From the NCBI GenBank assembly GCA_017744935.1, contig JAGIAI010000027.1, forward strand, positions 1 to 63,260: a stretch of 63,260 nt of DNA. The letters are read 5' to 3'. The notes under the pieces were generated by a model. The model was given only the letters and a program-made list of their open reading frames with translations. It was not told where the DNA came from and did not search any database. The position numbers and the translations under genes were made by a program. The DNA comes from Variovorax sp. GTDB taxonomy: Bacteria > Pseudomonadota > Gammaproteobacteria > Burkholderiales > Burkholderiaceae_C. Below are positions 1 through 12,573 of the stretch, piece by piece. The first letter of the stretch is position 1; every line of letters begins with the position of its first letter.

Positions 1-195
1 CTGCGCACGGACCAGATCTCCCTGCGGATGACGCGCGCGGAAATCGGCAACTACCTCGGCATGACGCTCGAAACTGTCAGCCGCGCCCTGTCCCGCCTGG
101 CGCGCGGCGATGTCATCCGCTTTCTCGAAAAGGGCCGCCGCGAAATCCACATCCCCCGGGTCGACGCGCTGACGGCATTCATGTCGGGGCATTGA
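1..195 (+). CDS. FNR/CRP-family transcriptional regulator, C-terminal fragment
   Basis: This is the last 64 codons of a gene that begins before the window. It encodes the winged helix-turn-helix of an FNR/CRP-type regulator. The segment around window residues 10-30 has the typical 'T-R-x-E-I-G-N-Y-L-G' helix followed by a recognition helix with E-T-V-S-R. The E-x-x-S-R pattern is characteristic of FNR proteins that read TTGA half-sites. The sensory part, including any [4Fe-4S] cysteines, lies outside the window, so oxygen sensing cannot be confirmed. Its stop codon lies inside an FNR-like box that precedes the universal stress protein gene, suggesting it may regulate that neighbour. Confidence 0.9.
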   Translation: MRTDQISLRMTRAEIGNYLGMTLETVSRALSRLARGDVIRFLEKGRREIHIPRVDALTAFMSGH

Positions 196-233
196 CGTTC
201 ATCAACCGCACGCGTGCGCCCCGGGCGCATACT
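192..233 (+). promoter_or_regulatory. FNR-type box and candidate class II promoter of the universal stress gene
   Basis: TTGAC-N4-ATCAA at 192-205 differs from the FNR consensus TTGAT-N4-ATCAA at one position. A -10-like CATACT lies at 228-233, which would put transcription start near 240, so the box would be centred about 41.5 bases upstream, the class II geometry. The box overlaps the stop codon of the FNR-family gene itself. Box and spacing are read directly; function is inferred. Confidence 0.55.
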
Positions 234-262
234 GCCAGCGTCCACAACACAAGGAGTGTTCC

Positions 263-796
263 ATGTTCCAGCAGATCCTCGTCCCCGTCGACGGCAGCGC
301 GACCTCGATGAAGGGCCTCGACCAGGCGATCGCCGTGGCGCGACTCGTCACCGGCCGGTTGCGCCTCATCCATGTGGTCGACGAGTTGTCCGCCGCGATG
401 GCGATGGACGCCTATTCCAGCTATGCGGGCGACTGGACCGGACTGCTGCGCGAGAACGGCGCCAAGCTGCTGGCGGAGTGCCGGCAGAAAGTCGAAGCCG
501 CCGGTATCACCGTGGACACCGTGTTGCGCGACACCTTCGAAGGCCCGGTGCATGAGCTCGTGACGAAGGAAGCCGCCACTTGGCCTGCCGATCTCATCGT
601 GCTCGGCACACACGGTCGTCGCGGGGCCAAGCGCCTGTTCCTCGGCAGCAGTGCCGAACACATCCTGCGTTCGGCACCGACTCCCGTGCTGCTGGTGCGC
701 GCGGCCGAGGACGCGGCCGAGGGCGAAGGCAAACCCGCCGCGGAGCGCGAGCCGTTTCGCGTGCATCTCCCCAGCGGCTCGGTGGCGCTCGAATGA
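263..796 (+). CDS. universal stress protein, UspA family
   Basis: A single-domain cytoplasmic universal stress protein of 177 residues, slightly longer than the usual 140-160 because of a charged C-terminal tail of about 25 residues. The N-terminus (I-L-V-P-V-D-G-S) is the first strand and loop of the Usp fold. The ATP-binding signature G-x2-G-x9-G-S is intact (G-T-H-G then G-S near residue 130), so it is probably of the nucleotide-binding UspFG type. The start at 263 follows AAGGAG at 251-256. An FNR-type regulator gene and FNR-like box directly upstream suggest induction under low oxygen, as is common for usp genes of facultative denitrifiers. The exact physiological role cannot be read from sequence. 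Confidence 0.92.
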   Translation: MFQQILVPVDGSATSMKGLDQAIAVARLVTGRLRLIHVVDELSAAMAMDAYSSYAGDWTGLLRENGAKLLAECRQKVEAAGITVDTVLRDTFEGPVHELVTKEAATWPADLIVLGTHGRRGAKRLFLGSSAEHILRSAPTPVLLVRAAEDAAEGEGKPAAEREPFRVHLPSGSVALE

Positions 797-916
797 AATT
801 GGGGCAGTTGGCCTAACTATCGAACCGATCTAGCTTTTTCGGCCTAGGGCTTTGCGAAGAAGATGAACCCGTCGCGCCACTTCCGGCGAAGACCGATTCA
901 CTTCAAAGGAAACACC

Positions 917-1471
917 ATGTCCACGCAAAACCTCTCCTCGGCCGCTCTTCACGTCGTCGGCCAGTACAACGAAGCCGGCAAGACCCTGGTCAACGTCTAT
1001 CGCACCGGCGCGCACCGCCTGCTCGGCAGCGCCGCTTCGCGCTATGGCAGCCTTTTCGGCGAACGCGAACTGCCGATGGTCAGCGAAGAACTGAAGTCGC
1101 GCCTGCTGGGTGCGCACGAGAAGGTCAACGGCTTCCTGACGAAGCGTGTGGACATCGACACCGGCCGCGTGATCGCCCTGATGGACCGCTTCGCCGAAAC
1201 CGCCACGCGTGGCATCGAATCCGTTGCCAAGGCCGCGGCACGCGTCGAGGCACCGGTGACCACCTCGGTCATCAACGTCTTCACCCGCGTCCACCAGCCG
1301 ATCGCCACCGCGTCGGTGAAGATCGCGGACACTGTCGCCTCCGGTGCGAAGAAGATCGAGAGCCGCGTGGCAGGCACCGCGGAAGCCGATGCGCAAGAAG
1401 AGCCGTCGGCAAAGGCCAAGCCCGCTACGCGCCGCCGGACCGGCAGCCGCTCGCGCGCGCTCAAGGCCTGA
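917..1471 (+). CDS. phasin-like granule-associated protein (probable)
   Basis: A 184-residue predominantly helical protein without signal peptide or membrane segment. The body (about residues 1-145) is amphipathic and rich in Ala, Val and Thr. The C-terminal 35 residues are Lys/Arg/Ala/Pro-rich, resembling the basic tails of PhaF-type granule proteins. I do not recognise a defined family from motifs; phasin-like is an inference from composition and from the neighbours, a second phasin-like gene and a PhaD-like regulator. The ATG at 917 is preferred over an in-frame upstream start at 863 because AAAGGA at 905-910 sits six bases before it. It could bind polyhydroxyalkanoate granules or the nucleoid. 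Confidence 0.55.
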   Translation: MSTQNLSSAALHVVGQYNEAGKTLVNVYRTGAHRLLGSAASRYGSLFGERELPMVSEELKSRLLGAHEKVNGFLTKRVDIDTGRVIALMDRFAETATRGIESVAKAAARVEAPVTTSVINVFTRVHQPIATASVKIADTVASGAKKIESRVAGTAEADAQEEPSAKAKPATRRRTGSRSRALKA

Positions 1472-1528
1472 GCCCCGCGCAGAGGGCGGCTGTGGGCTCT
1501 CTTTCGGAACAACTTTCTGGAGCAACGC

Positions 1529-2011
1529 ATGGCGACTCGCCGCGATGAGACCGACAGTGTGAAGAAGAAAGGCAAGGCGCCGGCGGCCGCCCGCAAGGCC
1601 ACGGCCGCCAGGAAGGCCGCGCCGCGCAAAAAGCCGGCGGCGACGCCGGACCCTGCCGCCCAGGGGACCGGCAGCACCAAAGGCCTCCTGCGCGCAGGTC
1701 TCCAGGCACTGGGCAATGTCCGCGACGACGTCGTCAAGCACCAGACCAACGTGATCGAAACCCTGCTCGGTATGCCGAAGAGCGGCGATGCCGGCGGCAG
1801 GAGTGCCGCGGCACGCGCCTTTCCCGCCCTCGACATCGGGCTTCGCAAGTTCGAGGACGTGTTCGATCAGCGCGTGTCAGCGGCCATGCAGCGTCTCGGC
1901 CTGCCAAGCGCACAGGAGGTTCAGTCGCTGCACGAACAGGTGCGGCTGCTGCAGGAACGCATCGACCAGTTGGAGCGCGGCAGCGAAACCCTGACGCGCC
2001 GCAAGCGCTGA
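1529..2011 (+). CDS. phasin family protein (PhaI/PhaF-like)
   Basis: 160 residues. The first 50 are a Lys/Ala/Pro-rich low-complexity basic segment, followed by a helical region (about 55-125) of phasin type and a C-terminal leucine-zipper-like coiled coil (about 125-155, V-Q-S-L-H-E-Q-V-R-L-L). Phasins coat polyhydroxyalkanoate granules; PhaF-type proteins also use a basic Ala/Lys/Pro tail to bind DNA and partition granules. Here the basic tail is N-terminal rather than C-terminal, which is unusual relative to Pseudomonas PhaF. It sits between another phasin-like gene and a PhaD-like regulator. The coiled coil probably drives oligomerisation. No pha synthase is in the window. Confidence 0.7.
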   Translation: MATRRDETDSVKKKGKAPAAARKATAARKAAPRKKPAATPDPAAQGTGSTKGLLRAGLQALGNVRDDVVKHQTNVIETLLGMPKSGDAGGRSAAARAFPALDIGLRKFEDVFDQRVSAAMQRLGLPSAQEVQSLHEQVRLLQERIDQLERGSETLTRRKR

Positions 2012-2039
2012 AGACGCACGGAACGCACCGACGCCAGCC

Positions 2040-2672
2040 GTGGCCAGTCTCAAGACCCGCGAACGCATCCTGGAGGCGAGCCTCGCCCTGTTCAATGCGC
2101 AAGGACTGGCGGCGGTGTCGACGCACCGCATCGCCGCCGAGCTCGGCATCAGCCCCGGCAATCTCCACTACCACTTCAATGCCAAGCAGCTCATCGTCGA
2201 GCGGCTCTTTCGTCGCTTCGAGGAACGGCTGGAACTGCTCAACGCCTCGGTGGCGAATGTGCACGCGATCGACGATCTCTGGCTGTCGCTGCACCTGCGC
2301 TTCGAGGCCATCGATGCGTATCGCTTCATCTATCGCGACATGGGTTTTCTCAGCGGCGAGTACCCGGCGCTCGGCCAGCGCGCGCAGGCCCTGACTGCGC
2401 AGAACCTGCTGGCCGCGAAAGCGCTGTGCGAAGCCCTGCTGGCCGCAGGCGTCATCGAAGCCACGGCCGAGGAAGCACAGATGCTCGCGCTGCAGATGGT
2501 CTTCACCACCACCTGTTGGCTGTCGTTCGAACGGCTCGTCCCGGGCCGCGATGCGCTCCAGCAGGCCGATCCGGGGCTTGCGGCGTTCTACACGCTCACC
2601 CTCGTGTCGCCCTACGTCTCGCGCGAATCGCGGGCCTATCTCGACTACCTGCGGGGCAAGTACCTCGGCTAG
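2040..2672 (+). CDS. TetR-family regulator, PhaD-like
   Basis: A 210-residue TetR/AcrR regulator starting with GTG. The N-terminal helix-turn-helix includes K-T-R-E-R-I-L-E-A-S and the very PhaD-like S-P-G-N-L-H-Y-H-F recognition segment (about residues 38-46). The C-terminal ligand domain carries aromatic motifs (Y-R-F-I-Y-R-D-M) also seen in PhaD of pseudomonads. PhaD activates phasin and pha cluster genes in Pseudomonas. Its position 28 bases after a phasin-like gene supports a role in granule-protein control. The match to PhaD is from memory of the family and not computed, so other TetR subfamilies with the same short helix remain possible. Confidence 0.75.
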   Translation: MASLKTRERILEASLALFNAQGLAAVSTHRIAAELGISPGNLHYHFNAKQLIVERLFRRFEERLELLNASVANVHAIDDLWLSLHLRFEAIDAYRFIYRDMGFLSGEYPALGQRAQALTAQNLLAAKALCEALLAAGVIEATAEEAQMLALQMVFTTTCWLSFERLVPGRDALQQADPGLAAFYTLTLVSPYVSRESRAYLDYLRGKYLG

Positions 2673-2824
2673 CGGCGGCGGGCCCGCTGCCTTGACCGGG
2701 GCCGCTCCGGGCGCGCATGACCGCGCAGCACCGTCTCCCGCTGCGGGGACGGGCCTACAGAACTCGCTCGGGTGCCGAAGGGTCCAGGAACCAGCCCCCA
2801 GCGACGGCGATCCAACGAGTCGCC

Positions 2825-4345
2825 ATGCACAACGCCGCCTTGCCAGTCCGGCGCGTCCGTCGGAATCTTCTCGCGAGCCGCCCATCCGGCCTGCTCGCCC
2901 TGCTGGGTCTTGCCTTGTTGCTGGCAGCGTGTGCGTCTACGCCACAGCTGCAAGGCGCGCAGGACATGCAGCGCAGCGGCGCCGTCACCGCAGTCACATC
3001 CCCCACGGCCTCGACAGCCACCGGCCCCGCCTTCTCGTCCCTCGTCGCCAGCCGCAGCGCCAGCGTCGTCGACATCAGCACGTTGCGCATCGGGACTGAC
3101 GACCGGGCGGCGGAGTTGGAGATTGCACCCGAGCTGGACTTCGCCGACCGGCTCGCCGACCCGCTGCCAGTCAGCGCGCGCATCAGCCAGACGCGCGATC
3201 TCGCTTCCGGCGTGATCCTCACGAGCGACGGGCTGATCCTGACCAGCGCGCATGTGATTGCCGGCGTGGATGAAGCGCAGGTCCGCCTGGACGACGGCCG
3301 CCGCTATTCGGGTCGCGTGATCGGCGTCGACCGCCGTACCGACGTCGGGCTCATGAAGATCGACGCAAGCGGGCTCCCGCCCGCGGTCATTGGCGATTCG
3401 ACCGGCATCGCGCCCGGCGACTGGGTCGCTGCGATCGGCGCACCCTTCGGTTTTCACGGAAGTGTCACAGCCGGCGTGGTCAGCGCCATCGACCGCTATG
3501 TGGCCGGCGGCGGCGAGGTGCCCTACATCCAGACCGATGTCGCGATCAATCCCGGCAGTTCGGGGAGCCCCCTGTTCAACAGCCGCGGCGAAGTGATCGG
3601 CATCAATTCCATGATCTATAGCGGCAGCGGCGGCTACATGGGCCTCTCGTTCGCGGTGCCGATCAATCTCGCGATGAGGATCGCGGGGCAGCTCAAATCC
3701 ACCGGCCATGTGCAGCGCGCGCGCATCGGCGCCGACTTCCAGGAGATGACACCCGCACTGGCGCAGTCCTTCGGCCTGAAGCAGCCGGCCGGCGCGCTCG
3801 TGGTGGGCGTGGACCCGAACGGCCCTGCACGAACCGCCGGGCTGCTGCGCGGCGACGTGGTGACCACCTTCGACGGCAAGCCGATCACGCGCTCCGCCGA
3901 ACTGCAGCAGCGGATCTCGCAAGGCCGGGCCGGCAGCCGCAATGCGATGGAGGTGTGGCGGCGCGGCGCCGTGCGCACGCTCTGGGTCACCCTGTCCGAA
4001 GAAGCCCCGCCGCGGGGCGTCACGCGGCCGAGCGTGGCGGTCGAATGGGGCGACGGCCTCGGCCTGAGCCTGGGTGAGCTGTCGTCCAGCCAGCGCATGC
4101 AACTCGGCATCGACGGCGGCCTCGTGGTGCGCGAATCGGCGGGCGCGGCGCGCAGCGAAGGCATCCGCGCGGGCGATCTCATCGTGGCGGTCAACGACAC
4201 CCGCCTCGACCACATCGAAGACTTCCAGCGCACCCTCTCGACCATCGCGCCGGGGCGCAGCGTCGCGCTGCTGGTCTGGCGGGACCGCCGTCTGGCCTAC
4301 GTCCCGGTGCGGCTGCCGGAACGCGGTCTCAAGCCGGCGAGTTGA
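2825..4345 (+). CDS. HtrA/DegP-type S1C serine protease, lipoprotein form
   Basis: A periplasmic quality-control protease of the trypsin-like HtrA family, 506 residues from the ATG at 2825. The N-terminus has a basic start, a hydrophobic stretch and an L-A-A-C lipobox around residue 36, predicting membrane anchoring by lipidation rather than the free periplasmic form of DegP. The triad is readable: His143 (T-S-A-H-V), Asp173 (R-T-D-V-G) and Ser246 (G-S-S-G-S-P). Two PDZ domains follow (about residues 300-385 and 405-500). Replacement of the usual G-N-S-G-G by G-S-S-G-S around the nucleophile is a conservative variation. An upstream in-frame ATG at 2717 would bury the signal sequence and is rejected. 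Confidence 0.92.
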   Translation: MHNAALPVRRVRRNLLASRPSGLLALLGLALLLAACASTPQLQGAQDMQRSGAVTAVTSPTASTATGPAFSSLVASRSASVVDISTLRIGTDDRAAELEIAPELDFADRLADPLPVSARISQTRDLASGVILTSDGLILTSAHVIAGVDEAQVRLDDGRRYSGRVIGVDRRTDVGLMKIDASGLPPAVIGDSTGIAPGDWVAAIGAPFGFHGSVTAGVVSAIDRYVAGGGEVPYIQTDVAINPGSSGSPLFNSRGEVIGINSMIYSGSGGYMGLSFAVPINLAMRIAGQLKSTGHVQRARIGADFQEMTPALAQSFGLKQPAGALVVGVDPNGPARTAGLLRGDVVTTFDGKPITRSAELQQRISQGRAGSRNAMEVWRRGAVRTLWVTLSEEAPPRGVTRPSVAVEWGDGLGLSLGELSSSQRMQLGIDGGLVVRESAGAARSEGIRAGDLIVAVNDTRLDHIEDFQRTLSTIAPGRSVALLVWRDRRLAYVPVRLPERGLKPAS

Positions 4346-4483
4346 ACACTGCCGCAGGCCGCTCTACAGTAAGCCGCTGTCCGACAGCGGGACGAGCGGT
4401 CGATACCTGCCCGGATGCAGCACGGCGTCATAGAAAGGACGTTCGGCCCTGGCCCGGGGCACTCAACGTGGAAAGAACAACTC

Positions 4484-6409
4484 GTGAGCGCTGCACCCCC
4501 TACCCAGGTATTCCAGGCGTTCGACGCCATGGACGCCTATCTCTTCCGGGAAGGCACCCATTCCCGGTTGCATGAGAGGCTGGGCGCCCATCTGGCCACT
4601 GACGGGCAAGGCGCATCGTTCGGGGTCTGGGCGCCGAATGCGACCTCTGTGTCGGTCATCGGCGACTGGAACGACTGGAACGGCCACGCCGACCCGCTCG
4701 CGCCGCGCGCCGATTCGACTGGCATCTGGGAAGGTCGCTGCCAGCGCGCCCGACACGGCCAGGCTTACAAATACCGCATCACCGCGCACGGCGGCCGCGT
4801 GCTCGAAAAGGCCGACCCGCTCGCCTGCTACGCCGAACAGCCGCCTGCCACCGCGTCGCGAATCTGGTCGCTCGACTACACCTGGAGCGATGCCGATTGG
4901 ATGCAGCACCGCGCCGAACGCAATGCCGCCGAGGCACCGGTTTCGATCTACGAAGTGCACGCGGGCTCGTGGCGCCGCAACGACGGCCAGCCGATGGGCT
5001 GGCGCGATCTCGCGCATGCGCTGGCCGAGTACGTGAACTCGATCGGCTTCACGCACGTCGAGTTGATGCCGGTTACGGAGCATCCGTTCTATGGATCGTG
5101 GGGTTATCAAACCACAGGCTATTTCGCACCGACTTCGCGCTACGGCACGCCGCAGGACTTCATGTACTTCGTCGACCACCTGCACCAGCGCGGCATCGGC
5201 GTGCTGCTGGACTGGGTGCCCTCGCACTTCCCGACCGACCCGCACGGCCTCGCATCGTTCGACGGCACGCATCTCTACGAGCATGCGGACCCGCGCCAGG
5301 GGTTTCATCCGGAATGGAACTCGGCCATCTTCAATTACGGCCGCAACGAAGTCCGAAGCTTCCTGATGTCGTCGGGGCTCTTCTGGCTCGACCGATATCA
5401 CCTCGACGGGCTGCGGGTCGATGCCGTCGCGTCGATGTTGTATCTCGACTACGCGCGCCAGGGGAGCGGCTGGATTCCCAACCGGCACGGTGGCCGCGAG
5501 AACCTCGAGGCGATCCACTTCCTGCAGGAACTCAACCGCGCGACCTACCGCGACCACCCCGGCACCTTCACCGTGGCCGAGGAATCCACCGCGTGGCCGC
5601 AGGTCTCGCGCCCGACCGACATGGGCGGGCTCGGCTTCGGCATGAAGTGGAACATGGGCTGGATGCACGACACCCTCGCCTACATGCGCGAAGACCCGGT
5701 CCACCGGCGCTATCACCACCACAGGCTCACCTTCTCGATGGTGTACGCCTTCAGCGAGAACTTCGTGCTGCCCCTGTCGCACGACGAGGTCGTCTACGGA
5801 AAGGGCTCCCTCATCAACAAGATGCCCGGCGACGAATGGCAGCAGTTCGCGAATCTGCGGCTGCTGCTGTCGTACATGTGGGCGCATCCGGGCAAGAAGC
5901 TGCTCTTCATGGGCGGCGAGTTCGCGCAGCGGCGCGAATGGACGCATGAAGGCGAGCTCGAATGGGGATCGCTCCAATCCGAAAAGCATCGCGGTGTGCA
6001 GCATCTCGTGGGCGAACTCAATCGCCTGCTGCGCGAGGAGCCGGCCCTCCACGAGCTCGACTTCTCGTCCGACGGCTTCCAGTGGCTGGAACCCAACGAT
6101 CACGAGCAGAGCGTTGTCGCGTTCCTGCGACGCTCCCGCGCGAACGGATCGGTGCTCGTGATCTGCAACATGACGCCGGTTCCGCGCCAGAACTATTGCG
6201 TCGGCGTTCCGAACGACGGCACCTGGGCCGAAGTCCTCAACACCGACGCGCGCGTGTTCGGCGGCTCGGGCTGGGGCAACCTCGGCGCGGTGCGTGCCTC
6301 GCCGATGCGTTCGCACGGGCAGCCTCATTCGGTGTGCCTCACGCTGCCGCCTCTCTCCACCCTCTTCCTGAAGGTCGTTGCCGATGATCAGCAAACTCCT
6401 GCTGCGTGA
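4484..6409 (+). CDS. glgB: 1,4-alpha-glucan branching enzyme
   Basis: Introduces alpha-1,6 branches into linear alpha-1,4 glucans; GH13 family with an N-terminal CBM48-like domain (G-D-W-N-D-W-N near residue 60). With the GTG at 4484 the catalytic residues are Asp313 (R-V-D-A-V), Glu366 (V-A-E-E-S) and Asp434 (L-S-H-D-E). The length, 641 residues, is normal for GlgB. The GTG at 4484 is chosen because GGAAAG lies just upstream; an ATG at 4415 has no visible ribosome binding site. It is the first gene of the glucan/trehalose operon and overlaps glgE by 26 bases. It would branch the linear product of GlgE. Confidence 0.95.
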   Translation: MSAAPPTQVFQAFDAMDAYLFREGTHSRLHERLGAHLATDGQGASFGVWAPNATSVSVIGDWNDWNGHADPLAPRADSTGIWEGRCQRARHGQAYKYRITAHGGRVLEKADPLACYAEQPPATASRIWSLDYTWSDADWMQHRAERNAAEAPVSIYEVHAGSWRRNDGQPMGWRDLAHALAEYVNSIGFTHVELMPVTEHPFYGSWGYQTTGYFAPTSRYGTPQDFMYFVDHLHQRGIGVLLDWVPSHFPTDPHGLASFDGTHLYEHADPRQGFHPEWNSAIFNYGRNEVRSFLMSSGLFWLDRYHLDGLRVDAVASMLYLDYARQGSGWIPNRHGGRENLEAIHFLQELNRATYRDHPGTFTVAEESTAWPQVSRPTDMGGLGFGMKWNMGWMHDTLAYMREDPVHRRYHHHRLTFSMVYAFSENFVLPLSHDEVVYGKGSLINKMPGDEWQQFANLRLLLSYMWAHPGKKLLFMGGEFAQRREWTHEGELEWGSLQSEKHRGVQHLVGELNRLLREEPALHELDFSSDGFQWLEPNDHEQSVVAFLRRSRANGSVLVICNMTPVPRQNYCVGVPNDGTWAEVLNTDARVFGGSGWGNLGAVRASPMRSHGQPHSVCLTLPPLSTLFLKVVADDQQTPAA

Positions 6410-8429
6410 CGACGCGCCCGTCCCGGTCGACGTGGTCGACGGCCGCAGCCGCGCGGTGGTCGATGCGGTCCTGCCGATCGTGGATGGCGGGCGTTTCGCG
6501 GTGAAGCGCACAGTCGGTGAAAGCGTGCACGTCACCGCGCACGTCTTCACCGATGGGCACGACGTGCCGCGCGTGATGCTCCAGTGGTGGAAGGAAGGCG
6601 ACGAGCGATGCCACGAAGTGGCGATGAAGCTGCGCTACAACGACGAGTGGCTAGCCGACTTCACGCCGCCGGTCATCGGCCGCTACCGCTACACGGTGGT
6701 GGCCTGGGTCGATGCCTTCGAATCGTGGCGGCATGAGTTGGTCCGCCGCGTCGACGCGGACGACATCCGCATCGCTGCGCGCACCGGCGCGATCGAAATC
6801 GCCGCCGCGGCCGAACGCACCAAGGGCGACGATCGCGAGACGCTGGCGCACTGGGCGCGCTCCCTCGAAGAAGGCGCGAACGACAGCGCCATGGATGTCG
6901 CCGCGCTGAAGGCGTTGGCGCTCGACGAAGACTTCGCCGCGATCGCCGCGCGCCATCCGGACCGGCATCTCGAATCGCGCTTCGCGGCGGAGATCCCGCT
7001 GGTGGTCGACCGCGAACGCGCGCGCTTCAGCACCTGGTACGAGCTCTTCCCCCGCTCGGCCTCGTCGACGCCCGGCGCGCACGGCACCTTCCGCGATGTC
7101 GAAGAAAGGCTGCCCCTCATCGCCTCGATGGGCTTCGACGTGCTCTACATGCCGCCGATCCATCCCGTCGGCCGCGTGCAGCGCAAGGGTCGCAACAACA
7201 CGCTCACGCCGGAGCCCGGCGACGTGGGAAGCCCGTGGGCCATCGGCGCGGCGGAAGGCGGACACAAGGCGCTCCTGCCCGAACTCGGCACGCCGGAAGA
7301 CTTCCGCCACCTCGTCGAAGCGGCGTCCCGCATGGGCATCGACATCGCGATGGACATCGCCTTCCAGTGCGCACCCGACCATCCCTACGTCAAGGAGCAT
7401 CCGACCTGGTTCCGCTGGCGTCCGGACGGCACGGTGCAGTACGCCGAGAACCCGCCGAAGAAGTACCAGGACATCTATCCCTTTCACTTCGAGAGCCCCG
7501 ACTGGCAGGGGCTCTGGAGTGAACTCAAGTCAGTGTTCGACCACTGGATCGCCCAGGGCGTGACCGTCTTCCGCGTCGACAACCCGCACACCAAGTCCTT
7601 CGCCTTCTGGGAATGGGTCATCACCGAAGTGAAGCGCGAGCACCCCGAGACGATCTTCCTCGCCGAAGCCTTCACCCGGCCGAAGGTGATGCACCGACTC
7701 GCCAAGCTCGGCTACACGCAGTCCTACACCTACTTCACCTGGCGCAACAGCAAGGAAGAGCTCACCGAATACTTCACCCAGCTGAACGAGGCGCCGGGCA
7801 AGGAGTACTTCCGTCCCAATGCGTGGCCCAACACGCCGGACATCCTTCATGCGGCACTGCAGACCGGCGAAGAGCCGGTGTTCAGGGCGCGCCTGGTACT
7901 CGCCGCGACGCTGGCGGCGAACTACGGCATGTACGGGCCCGCCTACGAGCTGCTGGAGCACCTTCCACGCGGCCCGTCGAGCGAGGAATACCTCGATTCC
8001 GAGAAGTACCAGTTGCGCCACTGGGACTGGAGCGCCGAAGCCGGCCTGCGCCCCTTCATCACGCGCATCAACCAGATCCGCCGCGCCAACGACGCCTTGC
8101 AGTACGACCACAGCCTGCGCTTCCTCGACATCGGGAACGAGCAGCTCATCGCCTACATGAAGACATCGCCGGATGAATCCCGAGCGGTGGTTACGGTGGT
8201 CAATCTCGATCCGCACAACACGCAGATCGGCTGGCTGCATCTCGACCCCGACCTGATCGGCGTGCCGCGCGACCGCACCTTCCAGATGCACGACCTGCTG
8301 ACCGACCAGCGCTTCATCTGGAGCGGCACGCATCACTACATCGAGCTCGACCCGCATCGGATGCCGGCCCACGTCATGGCGGTCCGGCGGCGCCTGCGCG
8401 ACGAGCGGGACTTCGACTACTACGCATGA
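6384..8429 (+). CDS. glgE: alpha-1,4-glucan:maltose-1-phosphate maltosyltransferase
   Basis: GlgE extends alpha-1,4 glucans with maltose from maltose-1-phosphate and is the polymerising enzyme of the TreS-Mak-GlgE route. The 681-residue protein has the family layout: an N-terminal beta-rich domain, a helical insertion (about residues 125-190) and the GH13_3 barrel. The nucleophile is Asp399 (F-R-V-D-N-P) and the acid/base Glu428 (L-A-E-A-F-T-R-P), both in typical GlgE contexts. The ATG at 6384 lies inside the end of glgB, implying translational coupling. A TTG six bases earlier is a weaker alternative start. The next gene supplies maltose-1-phosphate, so the pathway is locally complete. Confidence 0.95.
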   Translation: MISKLLLRDDAPVPVDVVDGRSRAVVDAVLPIVDGGRFAVKRTVGESVHVTAHVFTDGHDVPRVMLQWWKEGDERCHEVAMKLRYNDEWLADFTPPVIGRYRYTVVAWVDAFESWRHELVRRVDADDIRIAARTGAIEIAAAAERTKGDDRETLAHWARSLEEGANDSAMDVAALKALALDEDFAAIAARHPDRHLESRFAAEIPLVVDRERARFSTWYELFPRSASSTPGAHGTFRDVEERLPLIASMGFDVLYMPPIHPVGRVQRKGRNNTLTPEPGDVGSPWAIGAAEGGHKALLPELGTPEDFRHLVEAASRMGIDIAMDIAFQCAPDHPYVKEHPTWFRWRPDGTVQYAENPPKKYQDIYPFHFESPDWQGLWSELKSVFDHWIAQGVTVFRVDNPHTKSFAFWEWVITEVKREHPETIFLAEAFTRPKVMHRLAKLGYTQSYTYFTWRNSKEELTEYFTQLNEAPGKEYFRPNAWPNTPDILHAALQTGEEPVFRARLVLAATLAANYGMYGPAYELLEHLPRGPSSEEYLDSEKYQLRHWDWSAEAGLRPFITRINQIRRANDALQYDHSLRFLDIGNEQLIAYMKTSPDESRAVVTVVNLDPHNTQIGWLHLDPDLIGVPRDRTFQMHDLLTDQRFIWSGTHHYIELDPHRMPAHVMAVRRRLRDERDFDYYA

Positions 8430-8439
8430 GAGTGACCCC

Positions 8440-11766
<3,327 letters not shown>

Positions 11767-11788
11767 GTCGCACACCCAGGAGAGTTCC

Positions 11789-12573
11789 ATGGAAAGCCTC
11801 TCGATGCATCTGGAACCGCTGCGCGCGTTCCTGTTCCAGGTCGGCGCCCTCTTCCCCCGGCTGCTCTTCGCGGTGCTCGTGGTGGTCGTCGGATGGCTGC
11901 TGGCCAAGGCCGTGCGCTTCGCGGTGGTCCGCGGGCTGCATGCGATGAACTTCCAGGTGCTGACCGAACGCTCGGGCCTGGACAACTTCCTGCGGCAGGG
12001 CGGCATGGTGTCGGATGCGACCGCCGTCTTCGGCGTGCTTGCGTACTGGATGGTGATCCTTGCCGCGCTGGTGGTGGCCTTCAACGGGCTCGGCCTCGCC
12101 TACGTCACCGACCTGCTCGGGCGCGTGATGTGGTTCGTCCCCAACCTGATCGTGGCGCTGCTGGTGCTGGCCTTCGGGGCGTACTTCGCGAAGTTCGTCG
12201 GCGATGCGGTGACCAGCTACGGCCGCAACACCGGCATGCAGGATTCACTGCTGCTGGGCAAGGTCGCGCAGTACGCGATCCTTCTCTTCGTGATCCTGAT
12301 CGCGCTCGACCAGGTCAAGGTGGGCGGCGACATCGTGCGGCAGAGCTTCCTCATCATCCTGGCCGGCGTGGTGTTCGCGCTGGCGCTGGCGTTCGGGCTC
12401 GCGGGCAAGGACTGGGCTGCACGGCAGATCGAGCAATGGTGGCCGCGCGAGCGGCAGGCGCCTCCGCGAAGCAACTTGCGTGAGCCACCGCCAACGCGTG
12501 AGGTCCCCCCCCCGCCGAGGCCGCACGTGTCCGCCTGGCCGCACCGCGGCAATGACCACGACCGGCCGCATCC

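Noticed and set aside
2669..4213. Long open frame (514 codons) antisense to the HtrA-type protease
   Set aside because: A mirror of a high-GC coding gene: His/Arg/Ala-rich composition, no recognisable domain; the plus-strand gene has an intact triad and PDZ domains.
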